Shown: positions 7,647-18,500 of the stretch, in pieces
How positions within the stretch are numbered: position 1 is the stretch's first letter
Layout: each line of letters starts with the position of its first letter
Assembly: GCA_004172935.1 (NCBI GenBank)
Contig: SDZD01000035.1
Coordinates: forward strand, 1-64,000
DNA: 64,000 nt
Origin: a bacterium
GTDB taxonomy: Bacteria; Armatimonadota; Abditibacteriia; Abditibacteriales; Abditibacteriaceae
Reading direction: 5' to 3'
The notes under the pieces: model-generated
What the model saw: the letters and a program-made list of their open reading frames with translations, nothing else
Databases searched by the model: none
Told to the model about the DNA's origin: nothing
Position numbers and translations under genes: made by a program

Positions 7647-9515
7647 TTAAGGCCGCGTCGCTACATCACTGCTATTTCCGGCTCTGTCCGTGGAACTGGC
7701 ACTGATTTGAAGGTTGTCCGCTTGTTCTGCGGGGATATTTGTCGCATAACGCCACTTAACCCCACTCAGCGGCACAATCAGAGGTGTTCTTGCCTTGACC
7801 CAACCGTTTCCTGTCCAATAATCCTCGCCCCGCTGTATGAATATCTCAACGCGCGCGATTCCTGAGCCGTTGGGATTATCCCACGCATCGCCCTCTATCT
7901 CCATCGCTTTACCTGCTGTTGCTGGAAAGATATGAATTTGGGGCTTGGCCTTCTCCTGTGCCAACGCCTCGAAATCGACTGCTTTTGTGTCCGCCTTCAC
8001 CGAAACACTGCGGGGTACCGGAAGCTTGAACTCATACCCCATTTTGCTTGCGCTCACTTGATACAGTCCAGGAGGCAGATTCACCAGCGTATAAGTTCCA
8101 TCGCTATCGGTCAGTGCCTGTTGTTCGCCAGCCTGCACTCGCACATCCTGCAACGGCGCCCCACCACAGGTAATGCGCCCTTTCACTTGCAAACCGGGCA
8201 GCATTTTGAGAGTCGAAATCGCAAATTTCACTCGAATGATTACGGACGCATTCGCTGTGCCGCCTTTGCCATCACTGACAGTACAACGCACGATGTAATC
8301 GCCCACCCCCGGCCATGTTTCGCTCGCCGTTGCGCTTCCTCCCGCAAAGGCACCATCGCCAAAATCCCACGAGTAGTGCAGCGCGTCTCCATCCGGGTCT
8401 GTGGCAACCGCCGTAAAACTTGTGACTGCTCCTATCGTACTCGTCGGTGCCGAAGCCCGCAGCGTCAATTGTGGAGGCTGGTTATCGGCAAACTCCCCGC
8501 GATTAACCAGCACATTGATACCCCCATGACCTGTATCATCTTTGTTGACCGTCGTGATATGAAGCCCCGCCTCCCAATCAGAGAAGGTGCGTCCCACCAC
8601 TAGAGAGCCATCCCAACCCGCATGAGGCGACCCCGGCGTCATATCCAGCAAAGTTGCATCATTGTTGTTATTGTGCCCCTGAAGAATCTGCACGCCATTC
8701 ATCGGATAGGCTTGGTCGGTGATGCACTGGCGGTATTCTATCCAGTAATTTGTGTCGCCATTCCGTGCAATTTTCAGGGCGCGCACGCCCTGCGCATCTC
8801 GAAAATCGTGCGCGTTGATATGATACATCCCGTTCGTCGTGGGCGTGACTATATCGGCATCCGGTATCCATCCCAACAGGTTTTTGAAGCGGGCGTTGAA
8901 ATGGCTGGTCATAATGCCCCCGCCACCTCCCATCCAGTCAAAGGGATTGCTGTACTCATCCAAACGCCCTTCGCCTAAAATGCTGCCGTCATTGCTAATC
9001 CACAACCCAGAGTGCGGAAGACCAAAGTTATGCCCCAACTCGTGAACCGTGATTCGCATCGACTTTTCGCTGAACAGGCGCAATCCTTTGCCACCGATGG
9101 CTCCCACGCCACCTACCGAGCCGTCGTTACGACGAAATGACACGATATCCAAATCATATTTGTCGGTGTCAAATCCCGCTCCCCTGGCCGCGTCGCGCGC
9201 ATCATTGATGATCTCTTCGTTGTAATTCGTGCCCCGATAATACTCCAGTGTCTCCGGTTGGCGAAGCACAGGCGTAACCGTCACCTTAAGCGAAGTTCTT
9301 CCGTTGGAATTATCCATAAAGAACTGATTGGCATCTTTGAAGCCCTCCACCACTTCTTCCTCGCTTATCGGCTCTCCCTCATAATCAGGAAAATCCACGC
9401 GGATATAAAGCACTGTTTTCGCGCCCTCCGTCCATTTGCTGGCGAAACAGGGACGAACGAAAACCAGTAACATGAGCCACAACAGGCCCCTCATCCCCAT
9501 GCGGAAGTGGTTCAT
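7647..9515 (-). CDS. Secreted M11/M6-like metalloprotease with PKD domain
   Basis: The 622-residue protein has a signal peptide (about residues 1-26). A metzincin domain follows with the zinc-binding HELGHNFGLPH (H158, H162, H168; E159 catalytic) and a Met-turn region SNPFDWMGGGGGIM, similar to gametolysin-like (M11) peptidases. Next come a PKD domain with WDFGDG (about 350-430), a carboxypeptidase-regulatory/CNA-B-like domain (about 437-505, TDSDGTYTLVNLPPGLY), and an Ig-like C-terminal segment. It would act outside the cell on proteins. It sits downstream of the large AfsR-like regulator gene on the same strand, with a 142-bp gap. Confidence 0.85.
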   Translation of the reverse strand: MNHFRMGMRGLLWLMLLVFVRPCFASKWTEGAKTVLYIRVDFPDYEGEPISEEEVVEGFKDANQFFMDNSNGRTSLKVTVTPVLRQPETLEYYRGTNYNEEIINDARDAARGAGFDTDKYDLDIVSFRRNDGSVGGVGAIGGKGLRLFSEKSMRITVHELGHNFGLPHSGLWISNDGSILGEGRLDEYSNPFDWMGGGGGIMTSHFNARFKNLLGWIPDADIVTPTTNGMYHINAHDFRDAQGVRALKIARNGDTNYWIEYRQCITDQAYPMNGVQILQGHNNNNDATLLDMTPGSPHAGWDGSLVVGRTFSDWEAGLHITTVNKDDTGHGGINVLVNRGEFADNQPPQLTLRASAPTSTIGAVTSFTAVATDPDGDALHYSWDFGDGAFAGGSATASETWPGVGDYIVRCTVSDGKGGTANASVIIRVKFAISTLKMLPGLQVKGRITCGGAPLQDVRVQAGEQQALTDSDGTYTLVNLPPGLYQVSASKMGYEFKLPVPRSVSVKADTKAVDFEALAQEKAKPQIHIFPATAGKAMEIEGDAWDNPNGSGIARVEIFIQRGEDYWTGNGWVKARTPLIVPLSGVKWRYATNIPAEQADNLQISASSTDRAGNSSDVATRP

Positions 9516-9657
9516 GATATTTTTCAGTGGAAGCGCTAGTGGGTAGCAGCCCGACAGAGTGGGAGTGGACTCGGAGAGCGTACTAACAAACTCTACCTTT
9601 TCAAGATTTTACTGTGACGTTCCTCTGATGTACAAGCAATATTGCGAGGGGGGCTGC

Positions 9658-12591
9658 TTATGCGAGAGGTTGTGTCAACTCAATGGCCTGAACGGCTGAC
9701 AGGTTGCGCCCACGCAGCCATAAAGTATCGAAGGTAGTCGAGTCGAGGACCGTTTTGAGTCGAGCCAAATTTTCTTCATACAGCGGGCGCAAGCAGGGAA
9801 CAATAGTGCATCGCGAGTGACTAAACAACGCATCCGAGGCTCCGTACAGCAGCATCGCCCGTTCAAAATCATCCGACAGCATCGCCAGGTCTCCACAGGA
9901 CAACAAGGCATTGGCAACTTCCCACGGAGTGGAAACGGAGTGAAAGTCGCGCACTGCTTGCAGCAATAATGTGCGGGCGCGTCCCACATTATTCAATCGA
10001 AGCGAAACTTGCCCAACGATAACTTTGGTGAAAGTAAGAACCCACAGGCTGGCGCTTTCATCCAAATCGTCCAACACCTGATCGCACAATGCTGTGCTTT
10101 CTTCTAAGCGCCCCATCATTTGCAGCACGAATGTTCGTGTCGCATCGCAAATAAATACCAGTCGCCGTTCGCCCAGCGACTCGCCCAGTGCCCGGCATTC
10201 ATCCAAATAGCGCAATGCCCCCTCTAAATCTCCCGAATTGTGGCACCCCCATCCCGCCGAAAGCAATGCCCCTGGCAAGCGTTCTATATCGCTGCATTCG
10301 CGCGCCGCTCCGACAGCATCTTCCCCATGTTGCCGCGCTCCTTCAGTGTCCCCGGCGATGAGCGCCACTCGCGCCAGAAACTCCAATGCCATCGCTTCGC
10401 CGCATTTGCTACCTCCCGCCCGGTGCATATTCAGTCCTTCATGCAGGAAGGCCCGCGCTCGCTCGACCTCTCCGCTGTACCACAGCAATGACCCCGCTCC
10501 GCACGCCAATCGCGCCCGAATACAAGGCGCCATGTCGCTCTTTTCAGTCGCATCCCACACCCGCTGTGTCCAGCTGCGTCCTTCGGAAAAATGTCCCCGC
10601 ATCTCCCAAAATCCGCATAGCGCGCCCGCTAGTTGAGCCGATAACGTCGCTTCCGATTCATCTAATGCCCATGTCAGGGCCGCCCGGAAATTGGCCATTT
10701 CGGGGTCGAACGCAGTCAGTCTCTCGGCGAGAGTTGTCGGGTTCAGGGCGCTTTCCGCGAGCGAATAATAGTGGTCGAAATGCCGCCTCTGCAACTCCCC
10801 AAGAGTAGACCCATCCAATTGAGTCACGCACCATTCGCGCAACATTTCCAGTAGTCGATAGCGAGAGCCAAGAGGTGTCTCTTCTATGAGTAGCAGCGAA
10901 TGCTCACGCAGCATTTCCAAAAATTCGATGGCTTCGAACTCTTCGCAAATGCCCGGCGAACACACCTCTTCGGCAGCTTCGAGCGTCCAGCCTCCATGAA
11001 AAATCGACAGGCGCGCGAAAAAATCACGAACGGCGGGAGAAAGCAGGTCAACGCTCCATTCGATGGTCGCACGCAACGTCTTATGGCGCGAGGGCAAGCC
11101 ATATTCGCGCCCCTGCAAAAAATTGGGATGGCTTTCCAGCCGTTCGATGATTTGCGAAGGAGCCATTACTTTGGCGCGCGCCGCCGCCAACTCCAATGCC
11201 AATGGAATCCCATCCAGGCGACGGCACAACGCCCCAATCGCCCCCGCATTGATTTCGTCCACCTTCAGCCCCGCGCGGTCACAAAAAAGCGCGGCACTGG
11301 GGAATTCGGTCACATCCGACGCTGAAGCGCTCTGTAATGGTGTTGGCAAAGGCGCCAACGGAAACTCGCGTTCGCCTGCCAGGCGAAGCACGACGCGCGA
11401 GGTCACAAGGAATGTAACGCTCGGTAATTTCTCGCGCAGTGTCTGAAGCGCTGAAACGCCCTTGTCTGCCAGTTGTTCGAAGTTATCGAGCGTTATCAGC
11501 CATTTCTGTCCCTGTAACGCTTGCTCTAACTGTTCGAGCGGCGATAGATCGGGTGCTACCGGAAAGTCGAGCGCATCACGGATCGTCGAAAACAGCAGCG
11601 TCGCATCGGTAAGAGAGGCCAGTGGTACAAAGAAAATACGTTCCTTCCACTGAGGCGCGACCTGACGAAGCGTTTCGATGGCAAGCCGCGTTTTGCCCGA
11701 ACCTCCTGTGCCCGAAAGGGTGATGAGTTTCTCGCCGCTCGAAAGCCACGAGATCAACATATCGCGCTCGAACTCGCGTCCAAAAAAGCGTGTCCACGAC
11801 GGCGGAAGATTCAGAGATGCCACCGCCGAAATTGAGTCTTCTGTGGCAGGGGCAACTGTCTGGTTACTGCGCTGTTCAATTTCGCGGCGTATCGTCTTGG
11901 CTAGTTGGCGTGTGACTTCGGAAGTAATAAGCCCTTGCTTGCGCCCCCAGCGTTGCAAGCTTTCATACACCCGTATCGCTGCATCAAGGTCATCTGCGGC
12001 GCGATGCGCTCGCATCAATGCCACAAACCATGCTTCGTCGTCACCAAACAGCAGGATGGCGCGGCGTGCCAGCGAACGGACTTCTTCGAAGTTCGAGGTG
12101 TTCGTATAAGCGGTGGTGCTTTGAAGTTCTTCGAGGCGCACAACAAAAGCCCCTCGCGCCTTCTCTTGATATTCGCCCGCCAGAGCCGGAAAGGGTTCCT
12201 CGTAAAAACCGGGCAGTAGCGGCCCACGAAACAGGGCAATCGCTTTGGCCCAGTCGCGGCGCTTGAGCGCCGCATCAAATTCCGCCACATCGGTTGTCAC
12301 CACACCCGATGCCAACGCCACGTTATGTCTGTCGGTTACAAGCAACTCGTTGCCCAAATCGCGCCGCAATGCCGAAAGCGCAGCCGAAAGGCTGGCACGC
12401 CCAGCTTCCGGCGCCGAATCCGGCCACAGAAGCGCACAAATTGCATCGCGGCTTTGCCCACCCCTGAGCGCTAACAACGCCAACAGGGAGGCGGTTTTCT
12501 GGGTACGAAATCGCTCGATGTTTTGGCCGCTCCGTGCCGCTCGCAGCCCACCAAAACATGTGAGGTGCCATATATCGCTACCTGTTGTCAT
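9658..12591 (-). CDS. AfsR/SARP-type regulator with BTAD, NB-ARC and TPR
   Basis: The 977-residue protein has an N-terminal OmpR-type winged helix (about 8-95), then a bacterial transcriptional activator domain (BTAD, about 100-235). An NB-ARC/AAA NTPase follows with Walker A LSGTGGSGKTRLA (near 300) and Walker B WLITLDNFEQL, and then C-terminal TPR-like helices from about residue 600. This is the AfsR/DnrI-like multidomain SARP architecture, in which nucleotide binding and TPR contacts gate binding to heptameric direct repeats. It lies just downstream of the Het-C-like operon on the same strand. Direct repeats with 11-12 bp period upstream of that operon (19052-19081) are a candidate target. 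Confidence 0.88.
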   Translation of the reverse strand: MTTGSDIWHLTCFGGLRAARSGQNIERFRTQKTASLLALLALRGGQSRDAICALLWPDSAPEAGRASLSAALSALRRDLGNELLVTDRHNVALASGVVTTDVAEFDAALKRRDWAKAIALFRGPLLPGFYEEPFPALAGEYQEKARGAFVVRLEELQSTTAYTNTSNFEEVRSLARRAILLFGDDEAWFVALMRAHRAADDLDAAIRVYESLQRWGRKQGLITSEVTRQLAKTIRREIEQRSNQTVAPATEDSISAVASLNLPPSWTRFFGREFERDMLISWLSSGEKLITLSGTGGSGKTRLAIETLRQVAPQWKERIFFVPLASLTDATLLFSTIRDALDFPVAPDLSPLEQLEQALQGQKWLITLDNFEQLADKGVSALQTLREKLPSVTFLVTSRVVLRLAGEREFPLAPLPTPLQSASASDVTEFPSAALFCDRAGLKVDEINAGAIGALCRRLDGIPLALELAAARAKVMAPSQIIERLESHPNFLQGREYGLPSRHKTLRATIEWSVDLLSPAVRDFFARLSIFHGGWTLEAAEEVCSPGICEEFEAIEFLEMLREHSLLLIEETPLGSRYRLLEMLREWCVTQLDGSTLGELQRRHFDHYYSLAESALNPTTLAERLTAFDPEMANFRAALTWALDESEATLSAQLAGALCGFWEMRGHFSEGRSWTQRVWDATEKSDMAPCIRARLACGAGSLLWYSGEVERARAFLHEGLNMHRAGGSKCGEAMALEFLARVALIAGDTEGARQHGEDAVGAARECSDIERLPGALLSAGWGCHNSGDLEGALRYLDECRALGESLGERRLVFICDATRTFVLQMMGRLEESTALCDQVLDDLDESASLWVLTFTKVIVGQVSLRLNNVGRARTLLLQAVRDFHSVSTPWEVANALLSCGDLAMLSDDFERAMLLYGASDALFSHSRCTIVPCLRPLYEENLARLKTVLDSTTFDTLWLRGRNLSAVQAIELTQPLA

Positions 12592-12708
12592 GAGTTTCTT
12601 GATCTAAGTCCAAAGTTATGGTCTCCCGCTTATTATTCAGGAAGCCATCATCTCTCAACTGTTTCGCACAGTTATAGTGTCTTTTCCTTAACTAGTAAAT
12701 GGGACAGT

Positions 12709-13092
12709 TCACGCATTTAATGCTTCAAGCATTTTGGGAGTATCAATGTGAGCTGCAAAACAAACTGCTTTACCATCTCGCACCATCCAATCATGAACGA
12801 AACGAATATCGAATGCCTGGTTATTAGACCTGACATGCCCTTTGATTCGACCGAGTATAAGCAGGTGTTCGCCCGCTTCGACTATCTCTTCCAACTGCGG
12901 TTCAGTCGCGATAATTCGAGTTAGTTTCCCCAGAAAAATTATCGCTTCCTGAGGACCGCGATAGCGCCCACCCCAGGGCAGCAATTCGGTCTGCGTGATC
13001 TCGAATTGTTCATCGAGAAGTTCGGTGATGCGAGCGATGTCTCCCTGAGCGAAAGCGGCATACAGCGACATAATGATTTGTTTGTTATTCAT
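12709..13092 (-). CDS. SnoaL-like / NTF2-fold protein
   Basis: Encodes 127 residues with the SnoaL/ketosteroid-isomerase-like pattern: MSLYAAFAQGDIARITELLDEQFEI, then GPQEAIIFLGKL, and FDIRFVHDWMVRDGKAVCFAAHIDTPKM. Such cone-shaped alpha+beta barrels bind small hydrophobic ligands or act as isomerases or cyclases. No catalytic residue assignment is certain. It begins 36 bp after the carboxypeptidase-regulatory-like gene and probably ends the operon that starts at 19004. No signal peptide is seen, so it is likely cytosolic, unlike the other products of the operon. Confidence 0.75.
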   Translation of the reverse strand: MNNKQIIMSLYAAFAQGDIARITELLDEQFEITQTELLPWGGRYRGPQEAIIFLGKLTRIIATEPQLEEIVEAGEHLLILGRIKGHVRSNNQAFDIRFVHDWMVRDGKAVCFAAHIDTPKMLEALNA

Positions 13093-13128
13093 GGTAATCG
13101 AGAATTTGGAGGGGGGATGGGAGAAAAA

Positions 13129-14568
13129 TTACGCTTTGAAGGCGACGTTGAAGAGTGCCAGGCCGCATCTATCTTGCGAAGCGTACTCGTTGCTGAAGTT
13201 CTTAAAATCGACCACGATAGATTCGGCAAGTGGGTCATTGGTGAAAACCTTCTCGATTTTGAGTGGAAGCTCTTCTCCATCATCAATAACTTGGGCCGTC
13301 ATCACATAACGTCCGATGGGGATGTCGTTGAAATAGTAGTCGGACATAAGAACGCCATCACCCTTCACTGGCATACGGAAAATGAAGGTGTGCCCAACGC
13401 CCCCGCCAAGCAACGCGCCCTGTGGCTTCAGCATCACCTGAATCGTCCCGGTTTCGGGCAGCCCATCATGAAACCACTGTGCCCGAATCGGAGCGCCAAA
13501 ATAATAAGCCCCTTCTTTGGGTTCGGTCGCGGCACCATCCACGTTTGCCACGCCCCAGGTGCGTAGCACGAAATTCTCAACATGCCCGTTCGCCGAGTTG
13601 AACGTATCGCGATTGCCATCAACAGCCCGCAACGGCAAGAAGTACGGTTTGCCATTGTAGACCACCCTCTGAAAAGCATCTACTACCTGGCAGATTCCTA
13701 CCGGAAGCGCGACTTCATAGATACCTTGAGCGTTGGTTTTGGCCGTTACGCTGGTGCGAAATCCCCCCGCCGCACTCGAAGAAACATAAATCGTGGCTCC
13801 GGCCAGAGGGCGTCCATTGGTATCTTTGACCTGCCCCGAAGCATAGCCGCGTTTTTTAGCGCGTGGTGCGAATACCGGGTTTTTCGGAGGGGCGATGCCT
13901 TTCATGACATCCGAAAAGTCTTTGACCAACAACACGTTGCCCCCACCCACGGAAGGGAGTGGTGCGCTTTTCTTGATGGCTTGATCGCCCAGTGGAGCGA
14001 ATGCGAACAGGCATTTATTATCTTCTTGTTGGTCTACCCATAGCCCAACAAGCGTTTGCCCGGTTTCTTCGTGCGTCGCGATGAAAAAGCGGAATTGATC
14101 GCCAGTGCTGAGTTTGAAGCGCCGATTGGCTGTCGTTTCATCATAAGATGAAAGCCCAAAGCGTTCGTCATAGATGTTCGTTGTGACCTGATGGTTATCG
14201 AGGTCTTTATACAAATACCCCTCGTTCTCCAACGACTTTTGCAATCCGGCCCCCCAAAAACTGGCTCTTCCCGCTTTGTAATTTTCGCTCGACCACCAGA
14301 ATAGTTGGGCCTTCGAGCTTTGAGGAGCGGGCAGTTTGAATTCCGTCGCGAAGGTCTTAAAAAACTCGCCGAGCTGTCCGCTTAGTGCGCTGTCATTGAG
14401 TGCCGCGCCTCCTTTGGAAGTCGCTAACCCAGTTGCAAGCGAGGTTCCCTGTGGAGCTGCCCATGCCGAAGTCAGCGTTGGAACTAATGTGGTGAAAGTA
14501 CCCGCTGCCACAGTGAGGGCCGCGAACACTCTGCGCGAATTTGCGCGCTTTGAGAAAGATGTATTCAT
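13129..14568 (-). CDS. Secreted protein with carboxypeptidase-regulatory-like domain (paralogue A)
   Basis: The 479-residue product has a signal peptide (about 1-38, ending SAWA). An N-terminal region of unknown fold (about 60-240) follows; it includes the phrase AQLFWWSSENYKAG. Then comes a CarboxypepD_reg-like beta-sandwich starting GYASGQVKDTNGRPLAGATI. The C-terminal half (NGHVENFVLRTWGVANVDGA ... NDIPIGRYVMTAQVI) is clearly homologous to the product of the next gene upstream, although the two proteins differ at the N-terminus. It is likely extracellular or surface-bound. It lies 30 bp downstream of that paralogue in the Het-C-like operon. Function unknown. Confidence 0.7.
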   Translation of the reverse strand: MNTSFSKRANSRRVFAALTVAAGTFTTLVPTLTSAWAAPQGTSLATGLATSKGGAALNDSALSGQLGEFFKTFATEFKLPAPQSSKAQLFWWSSENYKAGRASFWGAGLQKSLENEGYLYKDLDNHQVTTNIYDERFGLSSYDETTANRRFKLSTGDQFRFFIATHEETGQTLVGLWVDQQEDNKCLFAFAPLGDQAIKKSAPLPSVGGGNVLLVKDFSDVMKGIAPPKNPVFAPRAKKRGYASGQVKDTNGRPLAGATIYVSSSAAGGFRTSVTAKTNAQGIYEVALPVGICQVVDAFQRVVYNGKPYFLPLRAVDGNRDTFNSANGHVENFVLRTWGVANVDGAATEPKEGAYYFGAPIRAQWFHDGLPETGTIQVMLKPQGALLGGGVGHTFIFRMPVKGDGVLMSDYYFNDIPIGRYVMTAQVIDDGEELPLKIEKVFTNDPLAESIVVDFKNFSNEYASQDRCGLALFNVAFKA

Positions 14569-14598
14569 TGGTTTTGTCTTGGTTGTGGAGATTGGGAA

Positions 14599-15567
14599 TT
14601 AACGTTCGAGGCTGATAGTCACCGAATCCCAGTTGCCATGTTGGGCGACTGCCATATCGGCCTTGGCGCCCGAAGCACGCAACAGCAATCGAGCTTTGCC
14701 ACGCGCTTCTTTCGGTTCGATGCCAAACGGTCTGCCCGAATAGGGGCCTGTCTCATTCATACGAAGTGGCGAGGGATTACCGCCTTCAATCAACCGCGCA
14801 CTTACGTCGTAAATGCCCACCGGAATGTTGTTCAGTGCGAACGAATCGAAGCCCGCCCCTCCGCCATCGACTTTTTTGCGAAAACAAAAGCTTTGTCCCT
14901 GACTGCCATCAATGAGCTTTCCTACTGGAGATAGTAGCACCTCGATTTCCGAACCGGGAGGCAAATACTGATCGTTGGCAAACAGTGGACGCTCGTCGTT
15001 GATGTGATAGTCGAAGAAAAGCGTTCCTCCATAATAGTTGTTGGCGTAGGAGGGGCGCTCGCTGGCTCCATCGCGGTCGGCGATGCCGTATGGTAGCAGC
15101 ACCCAGTTCTCGATGTGCCCCTTCCCCGAAGGAAATGTTTCGGCCTCGCCATCGACGGGATGCAAGCCCAGCGCGGCGCGCCCTTCGCCATAATCGATGG
15201 TGTAGCCCGCGCAGTAAAAATGAGCCGCGCCCCACGGGACTTTTACCTCATAGTAACCGCGTGCATCAGTCGTGCCCTGCGACCCTGAATATGAGCCACC
15301 TACCGCTGTAGAACGCACGCCGATTTTGGCGCCCTGTAGTGGCTTGCCCGTCGTGTCTTTGACGAAGCCCCGCACAAATCCCGGTTTTGGCACCAGCTTG
15401 TTGAAGGTCGGAAATTTGGGCATGGCGTTTTTCATCACGTTGACTGGTGGCTGTCCCGAACCGATATGAATCGGTTCGGGAGCAGCTGTTGCCATCTGGG
15501 GGATTGTCGCAAGAGCAATGGCTCCCACTAAGAAGGCTGACTTTTGAAATATCATTGGAATGTTCAT
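14599..15567 (-). CDS. Secreted protein with carboxypeptidase-regulatory-like domain (paralogue B)
   Basis: Encodes 322 residues: a signal peptide (about 1-28, TATAA-type end), a CarboxypepD_reg-like domain from RGFVKDTTGKPLQGAKIGV, then a module shared with the neighbouring paralogue (GKGHIENWVLLPYGIADRDGA, EIEVLLSPVGKLIDG, LNNIPVGIYDVSARLI). It lacks the extra N-terminal region of paralogue A. The gene starts 8 bp after the Het-C-like gene and precedes paralogue A by 30 bp, so the three are almost certainly one transcript. It may be a scaffold or partner of the Het-C-like protein; no enzymatic motif is seen. Confidence 0.7.
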   Translation of the reverse strand: MNIPMIFQKSAFLVGAIALATIPQMATAAPEPIHIGSGQPPVNVMKNAMPKFPTFNKLVPKPGFVRGFVKDTTGKPLQGAKIGVRSTAVGGSYSGSQGTTDARGYYEVKVPWGAAHFYCAGYTIDYGEGRAALGLHPVDGEAETFPSGKGHIENWVLLPYGIADRDGASERPSYANNYYGGTLFFDYHINDERPLFANDQYLPPGSEIEVLLSPVGKLIDGSQGQSFCFRKKVDGGGAGFDSFALNNIPVGIYDVSARLIEGGNPSPLRMNETGPYSGRPFGIEPKEARGKARLLLRASGAKADMAVAQHGNWDSVTISLER

Positions 15568-15575
15568 GTGGTAAG

Positions 15576-18500
15576 TCAGGGAATGGTTGGCAAAGAGAAG
15601 CTGTGAATTGCGCCGCCCTCTCCACGGATTCGTAGTGATTGGGGTGAACTTGTGCGTGGAAGCGGGAATATGTAGCGCACTATGGCCTCGATATTGGGTT
15701 CGATGATCGCCGTATGTGAGATGCTATCGGGGTCTAAGGTGCCCGATGCGCGATACACGTTGCCAATGGCGCTTGTCGTGATGCCGTCCGCATCGACGAG
15801 GTCTAAGTGCATCGAACCAGCAGTTAATTGCAGTGCTTTGCGCCCTTCGTTTTTCAAGCTGAAGAAAGCGTGCAGTGTGTTGCCTCGTCCGCGCTTTACT
15901 CCATCCAATCGAATATCGAAGGCTCCTAACTCGGCATAGTCACCGCCACCAACTGCGCCCGCAAGATTAGGCGCTTCGCTGGTTTTGGGGAGCTGAACCG
16001 AGGACGCATCCATTATGGTTTCCTCGTCTCCCTCACGGAGATGAAGCGTCTTCAACTCCCGCATACCTTTGGGCAAAGTAAACAGATAACTGACTTTGGC
16101 TTCATCGTCTTTGGAAGCCAAAAGCACGTCCTGTTTGAGTCTTTCAGGGACTTCGCCCGTCGCTTGATACAGGTTGCCCTGATCGCGGAATCCGATGCCA
16201 TCCGCATCAACAGCCACTATATCTACAGTGCTTGATGTCACCGTCGAACCCGATTTCTGCCTGTTCTTGTAGGTGACAGACAATTGCATCGTGCTGGTAT
16301 CCAGTACACGGAGACCATCGAACTTCACGCCGAGGTTCCTAAGCGCTTTGAACAGCGTGTTGCCTAATACTCCGCCTGTTCCATTGCCATTTGTTCCATT
16401 GCCCGTTCCCCCATTGTTTCCCGTGCCATTGCCCGTCGTGTTGCCGGGCAATTTGATGGGTGGAATCTTAATATCGCCCGGTTTGTTCGGGGTATTCGGT
16501 TGCCCTGTATTACCTCCCGACGTACCGTTACCGTTGTTCGGTGAGCCATTATCTGGATTTTGGGGTGAGGTGCCTGGGTCCGTAGTGTTATCGGGATGTG
16601 TTGGGTTATCGGGTTTTGCCGGGTCCTCTGGGGGAGTGCCTGGGTCTGTTCCCGAAAGATCGGGCAACAAATCATCGGTTGTAACACCCGAATTGACTAA
16701 CCCCGCTTGGTTCAAAGTGAAACTGGCCGTTTCTTGGCCGCGAATCCACTTGTCGCACTCTGAATCCAGCACCTGTCCCATGCGAACCGCTCCGCCGCGA
16801 CTCCATGCATCGACAGTGATGTGCTGTAACTTCCAGTCTTCGCCGATGCTCGCCGCCACAGCGTCCAGCAAACCGCGCTCTTCGGTGGCAGACGATTTTT
16901 TGACATCGCCCGTAAAGGCGGCCAATAACTCCTGACGCTTGGCGCTGCTCTCATCGTCATGCTCCATGAACGAGATGGCGAAATCAAGCATTCCGTAGCC
17001 TTTGGGAACGCGCACTCGCTTATAACGACGACCAATGGCGCGGCTTTCGCCCGTATCAACACCATCCAATGGCTCGGTGACTGCAGAATCCATTTCACCG
17101 GGAAGCGCCTTCTGCATCGTCAGCAGGAACGGCTCATCCGAGTCGCTACCCCTATCCCATTTGCTTTCTTTGATGCAGTCGAGAGTGGTCAGGAAAATCT
17201 CAAATTCGCGCCAGCCTTCGGGGCCATTCTCTGCCGACTCCGCAGTTTTGGTGATGTAGCCAGTGGCCTTATAATGCCCCTTGTCGCCGCCATTCGCCTC
17301 AATCGAAAATGGCTGGCCCGCAGGAGTCGTGACTGTCATGCCAAGGATTTTCACCGTCTTGCCCGGCGCCTGTGCCGCCGTTGGAACATTGGCTAAATCG
17401 CTCGCCATCCACACTTTATGTTCGGTGCCAATCCAGTCGGCGGCACCACCAGAAATGGTGTTGAACAATCCCCCGATAATTTTGAACGGCGCCACCGCTG
17501 CACTCAGCAGCTTTTTGCCCAGCAAGTCGTAAATCTCGTCCGAGTTAGAGGACTTGTTATAAAGCTCGATGGTCTTAGGCAACTGGGCGAAAGGCCCCGC
17601 GATGTAAACGTTGTCGTCGCTTTGCTCGAAATCGTTGTACGCCAGCAACGGGTTAGCACGCGGCGAATAGTCGAGCAGGGTAGGCGGATTGGTATCTTGC
17701 CCATTGGCGCGCAGATAAATGTCCGAATCGGTTCCCGAACGCGCCTCATCTGATGTCTGCAAACGAACGCGCAAGTAATATTCTTCGCCACTGGTTTGTT
17801 TGGACGGATAGTTACCCGCAGTCAGGAACGTGTAGGGGAACTTCGAAAAGCGTTCGAACTGGTCGCGCCGATCTTCTTCTTTGGTCGAAGTGGTTTTGAT
17901 GCGCTGCCAGAAGTCGCCCGCGCCCGCCTTAGTCATGTTCTTTTCCAGCGTTTCCAGCCACTGTTTTGACGATTCCAACGCCAGATTACTTGCTGTCGTG
18001 AACGCTTCGCCTCCGGTGATGTCGGTCAAACCGCGCTGCTTTACCCCGATTTCTGCCAACCAACTATTATCGAGAGCAATGCCCGCTGGCGATTGATAAA
18101 TGATGTTGTCAGGAATTTTCACGCCCGCCACATCGAAACGTACCGGAGTTCCTTTCTTCGAGGCTTCGAACGTGCGGCACAAATCGCTGTTGCCAAGTGG
18201 CGAACCGGGCGCACAGGCGATTGACAGGTATTGCTTCACGAACGGCTGGTTCATAATCGAAGCCGCATACAGGAACTTGCCGTGATGCTTGATTCCCTGA
18301 TAGGTGTCCAGATTATAAGCGCCCGTATAGATGGGGAGCGCCATGCGCTGGTTCAACGCCGTCTGGAAAAATGTCTTGTCGCGACGGGCCTTATCGTCGA
18401 TCCAGTTCGAGTGCGAATAAAAGTCCTGAATCGCGTGTAACGAAGCCCCCACAATGTTCTGTGCCGCCGCGACATCGCCCGTTTTACCATCGGTGCCTTT

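Noticed and set aside
16273-16935. 220-codon plus-strand frame opposite the Het-C-like gene
   Set aside because: It is the shadow of the low-complexity Pro/Gly/Asn linker and flanking coding sequence on the other strand.
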